Source: Bifidobacterium breve
GTDB lineage: Bacteria; Actinomycetota; Acidimicrobiia; IMCC26256; PALSA-555
Length of the DNA: 7,502 nt
Direction: 5' to 3'
Assembly (NCBI GenBank): GCA_945889545.1
Contig: CAMDCC010000146.1
Location: forward strand, 1-7,502
Shown: positions 6,130 through 7,502 of the stretch, in pieces
How positions within the stretch are numbered: position 1 is the stretch's first letter
Layout of the letters: each line of letters begins with the position of its first letter
Program-made: the position numbers and the translations under genes
The notes under the pieces: model-generated
What the model saw: only the letters and a program-made list of their open reading frames with translations
Databases searched by the model: none
What the model was told of the DNA's origin: nothing

Positions 6130-7308
6130 TCAGGCGAGCGTGTCGGGGACGTGGTCGAGCTTGTACAGCGCCTTGCAGTTGTCGTGCAGCATGGCCTTGA
6201 CCTGATCCTTGGGCACGCCGCGGAAGTTGCGCTCGATCGACGTCCGGTTGTTGGGCCACTCGGTCCCGGTGTGCGGGTAGTCGGTGGACCACATGATGTG
6301 CTCCAGGTTCAGTCGATGCCGTAGCTCGATGCCGACGGTGTCGACCATGAACGTGGCCCAGAAGTTCCGGTAGAAGATCCGACTCGGCATCGTGTGCATC
6401 TGCTCGGCACCACCGGTGAACCACCGGTACCGCAGGAACATGTCGTCGACCTGCTCGAGCAAGGTGGGAATCCACCCGATGTTCGCTTCCACCAGTAGCA
6501 GCTTGAGCTTGGTGAATCGCTCGAAGATCCCCGAAAAGATCAGGTCGCAGACGACGGGCAACGTGTTGGCCCCCGCCTTGCTCGCACCGGCAACGCCCAT
6601 GAACGCGAGCGAATCCATCGCGGGCGGCTTCGAAACCGCAGCGCCCTTCACGAAACTGCCGATGTGCGCCGCGACAGGTATGTCGGCGTCCTGCACGAAG
6701 GACCAAAAGGGATCGTCCTCTGGCGTCGGGTCGAGACTCCCGTTGGGAAATGCCGACGCCACCACACCCCGGTGCCCGAGCTTCAAACAATGCTTCGCCT
6801 CGTCGATGGCATCGTCGACGCTCGTGGTGGGCAGGATCCCCTGCCCGATGAGGCGACCTTCGGAGCCTTCGCAGAACTCGGCGAGCCATTCGTTGTACGC
6901 ACGCACGCACGCCCGCTGGAGCTCGCGGTCGGCACCGTAGACCTTTGCACCCCCCAACGTGACGCTCGGGTACAGCACTTGGAGCCAGATGCCGTCGGCA
7001 TCCATGTCGGCGAGTCGGGCCAAGGTGTCGAAGCTCCCCGGTCGCATCTCGGCGTAGGTGATGCCGGAAGCCTTGAACTGGAGGTAGGACAGGCCGGCCG
7101 TGGCAGTAAGGCCGACCGGGCGCATCGACTTGCCGTCGTCGAACGACCACACATCGCCGTTGTCGGTGTGCACGACCTTGGGCGCGCGCTCGCGCAGCTT
7201 CGCTGGCACTCGGGTCTGCCACGTATCGGGCGGCTCGTTCACGTGCGCGTCGGCATCGAGGATCGGATAGTCGATGCTGGCGACCTCGCTGAAGATGTCC
7301 TGGCTCAT
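6130..7308 (-). CDS. Amidohydrolase family protein, long form (ACMSD/LigW-type TIM barrel)
   Basis: The 392-residue product belongs to the amidohydrolase-2 family in the long actinobacterial form related to ACMSD and 5-carboxyvanillate decarboxylase. DADAHVNEPPDTW (18-30) carries His22 and Glu25 in the first-strand metal motif. PVAAHIGSF (211-219) supplies His215. HIMWSTDYPHTGTEWP (337-352) supplies Asp343 at strand 8. Members perform metal-dependent hydrolysis or non-oxidative decarboxylation of cyclic and aromatic acids; the reaction here is unknown. The ATG at 7308 is preferred: it follows GGGGG and GGAG and starts just before the conserved region. An upstream in-frame GTG at 7356 would add 16 Arg/Ala-rich residues and run into the palindromic site. 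It is the first gene of a four-gene operon and is preceded by the divergent regulatory region. Confidence 0.92.
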   Translation of the reverse strand: MSQDIFSEVASIDYPILDADAHVNEPPDTWQTRVPAKLRERAPKVVHTDNGDVWSFDDGKSMRPVGLTATAGLSYLQFKASGITYAEMRPGSFDTLARLADMDADGIWLQVLYPSVTLGGAKVYGADRELQRACVRAYNEWLAEFCEGSEGRLIGQGILPTTSVDDAIDEAKHCLKLGHRGVVASAFPNGSLDPTPEDDPFWSFVQDADIPVAAHIGSFVKGAAVSKPPAMDSLAFMGVAGASKAGANTLPVVCDLIFSGIFERFTKLKLLLVEANIGWIPTLLEQVDDMFLRYRWFTGGAEQMHTMPSRIFYRNFWATFMVDTVGIELRHRLNLEHIMWSTDYPHTGTEWPNNRTSIERNFRGVPKDQVKAMLHDNCKALYKLDHVPDTLA

Positions 7309-7352
7309 ATCCCCCACTCTCCGCCCTGCGGGCGAGGCCGCTCGGGCCACGC

Positions 7353-7385
7353 TCACTACAACGCAGGGTACCTGCGTCGCAGTGA
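7353..7385. promoter_or_regulatory. Imperfect 33-bp palindrome, candidate operator
   Basis: Inner arms ACGCAGG (7361-7367) and CCTGCGT (7371-7377) pair perfectly around a 3-bp spacer. Outer arms TCACT (7353-7357) and AGTGA (7381-7385) also pair perfectly. In all, 13 of 16 positions around base 7369 are symmetric. There is no T-tract on either side, so it is not a typical terminator. Its place between divergent genes, 45-77 bp upstream of the amidohydrolase ATG, suits a dimeric repressor of TetR, GntR or similar type. The regulator is not in the window. Confidence 0.6.
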
Positions 7386-7414
7386 CGCTCGCTTTGGGCG
7401 CGCAATCCGACCAC

Positions 7415-7433
7415 TTGCGGCTGCGGGCCGCAA
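7415..7433. repeat. Second inverted repeat, 7-bp arms
   Basis: TTGCGGC (7415-7421) and GCCGCAA (7427-7433) are perfect arms around a 5-nt spacer, 20-38 bases upstream of the plus-strand hydrolase ATG. The half-sites differ from those of the main palindrome. It could be a second operator, a 5'-leader hairpin, or chance in GC-rich DNA. Confidence 0.35.
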
Positions 7434-7437
7434 CTGC

Positions 7438-7442
7438 GAGGG
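7438..7442 (+). promoter_or_regulatory. Ribosome binding site of the partial serine hydrolase
   Basis: GAGGG lies 10 nt before the ATG at 7453. The spacing is slightly long but acceptable, and it supports this start. Confidence 0.4.
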
Positions 7443-7452
7443 TCGGCCCCGC

Positions 7453-7502
7453 ATGTCGACCGCCGCTTCTGTCCAGGGAACGTGCGATCCACGGTTCTCC
7501 GG
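7453..7502 (+). CDS. Partial CDS: N-terminus of a beta-lactamase-family serine hydrolase (esterase-like)
   Basis: Only 16 codons and two bases are in the window; the gene runs off the right edge. The peptide contains VQGTCDPRFS (7-16). This matches the N-terminus V-Q-G-x-C-D-P-R-F common in actinobacterial serine hydrolases of the beta-lactamase/EstB class, which hydrolyse esters with an S-x-x-K nucleophile that would lie further downstream. The ATG has a GAGGG 10 nt upstream and is divergent from the minus-strand operon across a palindromic region, so shared control is plausible. Family assignment rests on this short motif only. Confidence 0.55.
   Translation, partial: MSTAASVQGTCDPRFS

Larger units (their letters stand above)
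7309..7452. promoter_or_regulatory. Divergent intergenic regulatory region
   Basis: These 144 bases separate the minus-strand operon start (7308) from the plus-strand hydrolase start (7453) and should contain both promoters. The region carries a strong palindrome (7353-7385) and a second dyad (7415-7433). On the minus strand TACCCT (7370-7365) fits the actinobacterial -10 pattern TAnnnT and sits in the palindrome centre, but no good -35 is visible. No convincing plus-strand promoter hexamers were found by eye. Confidence 0.6.

Noticed and set aside
5605..6324. A 239-codon plus-strand frame opposite the SDR and large amidohydrolase
   Set aside because: It crosses a gene boundary on the other strand and has no family signature; the minus-strand genes explain the region.
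7309..7356. GTG at 7356 as start of the large amidohydrolase
   Set aside because: It would add 16 Arg/Ala-rich residues not seen in the family and overlap the palindrome; the ATG at 7308 has GGGGG/GGAG upstream.
6125..7492. A 455-codon minus-strand frame overlapping the large amidohydrolase and the whole intergenic region
   Set aside because: Its translation is Arg/His-rich without motifs, whereas the overlapping frame has the complete amidohydrolase signature.
1..7502. tRNA, rRNA, CRISPR arrays, insertion sequences or prophage parts
   Set aside because: None seen: no cloverleaf-like segments, no spaced direct repeats, no transposase or integrase motifs, and coding genes fill nearly all of the window.

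Overview
The window is GC-rich, gene-dense bacterial DNA with almost every base in a coding region. Long open frames in the wrong reading frames are common, as expected at high GC. The gene set is typical of catabolic gene clusters in high-GC Actinobacteria: a class III CoA-transferase, a thiolase-fold 'lipid-transfer' protein with a DUF35 partner, ACMSD/LigW-type amidohydrolases, a steroid-dehydrogenase-like SDR and an EntS-type MFS carrier. An uncultured acidimicrobial or mycobacterial-type lineage is plausible. The sequence alone does not fix the taxon.

Layout. (1) Bases 20-3252 hold a plus-strand operon of four genes: CaiB/BaiF CoA-transferase, thiolase-fold protein, stand-alone DUF35 OB-fold/zinc-ribbon protein, and a 110-residue membrane protein that resembles eukaryotic TMEM254 (DUF4499). 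Neighbours overlap by 4 nt (ATGA), except thiolase to DUF35, where a 5-codon minigene is wedged between. (2) Bases 3224-7308 hold a minus-strand operon of four genes, read from right to left: large amidohydrolase, SDR, MFS transporter, small amidohydrolase. Their gaps are 1 nt or overlaps of 4 nt or less. The two operons converge and overlap tail to tail by 29 bp, with no visible terminator. (3) Bases 7309-7452 form a divergent regulatory region with a strong 33-bp imperfect palindrome and a second 19-bp dyad. (4) From 7453 a plus-strand gene begins and runs off the window; its first 16 residues resemble beta-lactamase-family serine hydrolases (esterases).

How the genes may work together (inference). 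The plus operon could activate a carboxylic acid by CoA transfer and then cleave a C-C bond with the thiolase-fold/DUF35 pair. The thiolase-fold protein lacks the classical cysteine nucleophile motif, which fits an Ltp2-like aldolase better than a true thiolase. The minus operon would supply an alcohol/ketone oxidoreductase, two metal-dependent hydrolases or decarboxylases, and transport. The divergent esterase could release the substrate from an ester. Together this looks like an uncharacterised catabolic island for a bulky, perhaps cyclic or steroid/terpenoid-like, substrate, possibly under a TetR-type repressor acting at the palindrome.
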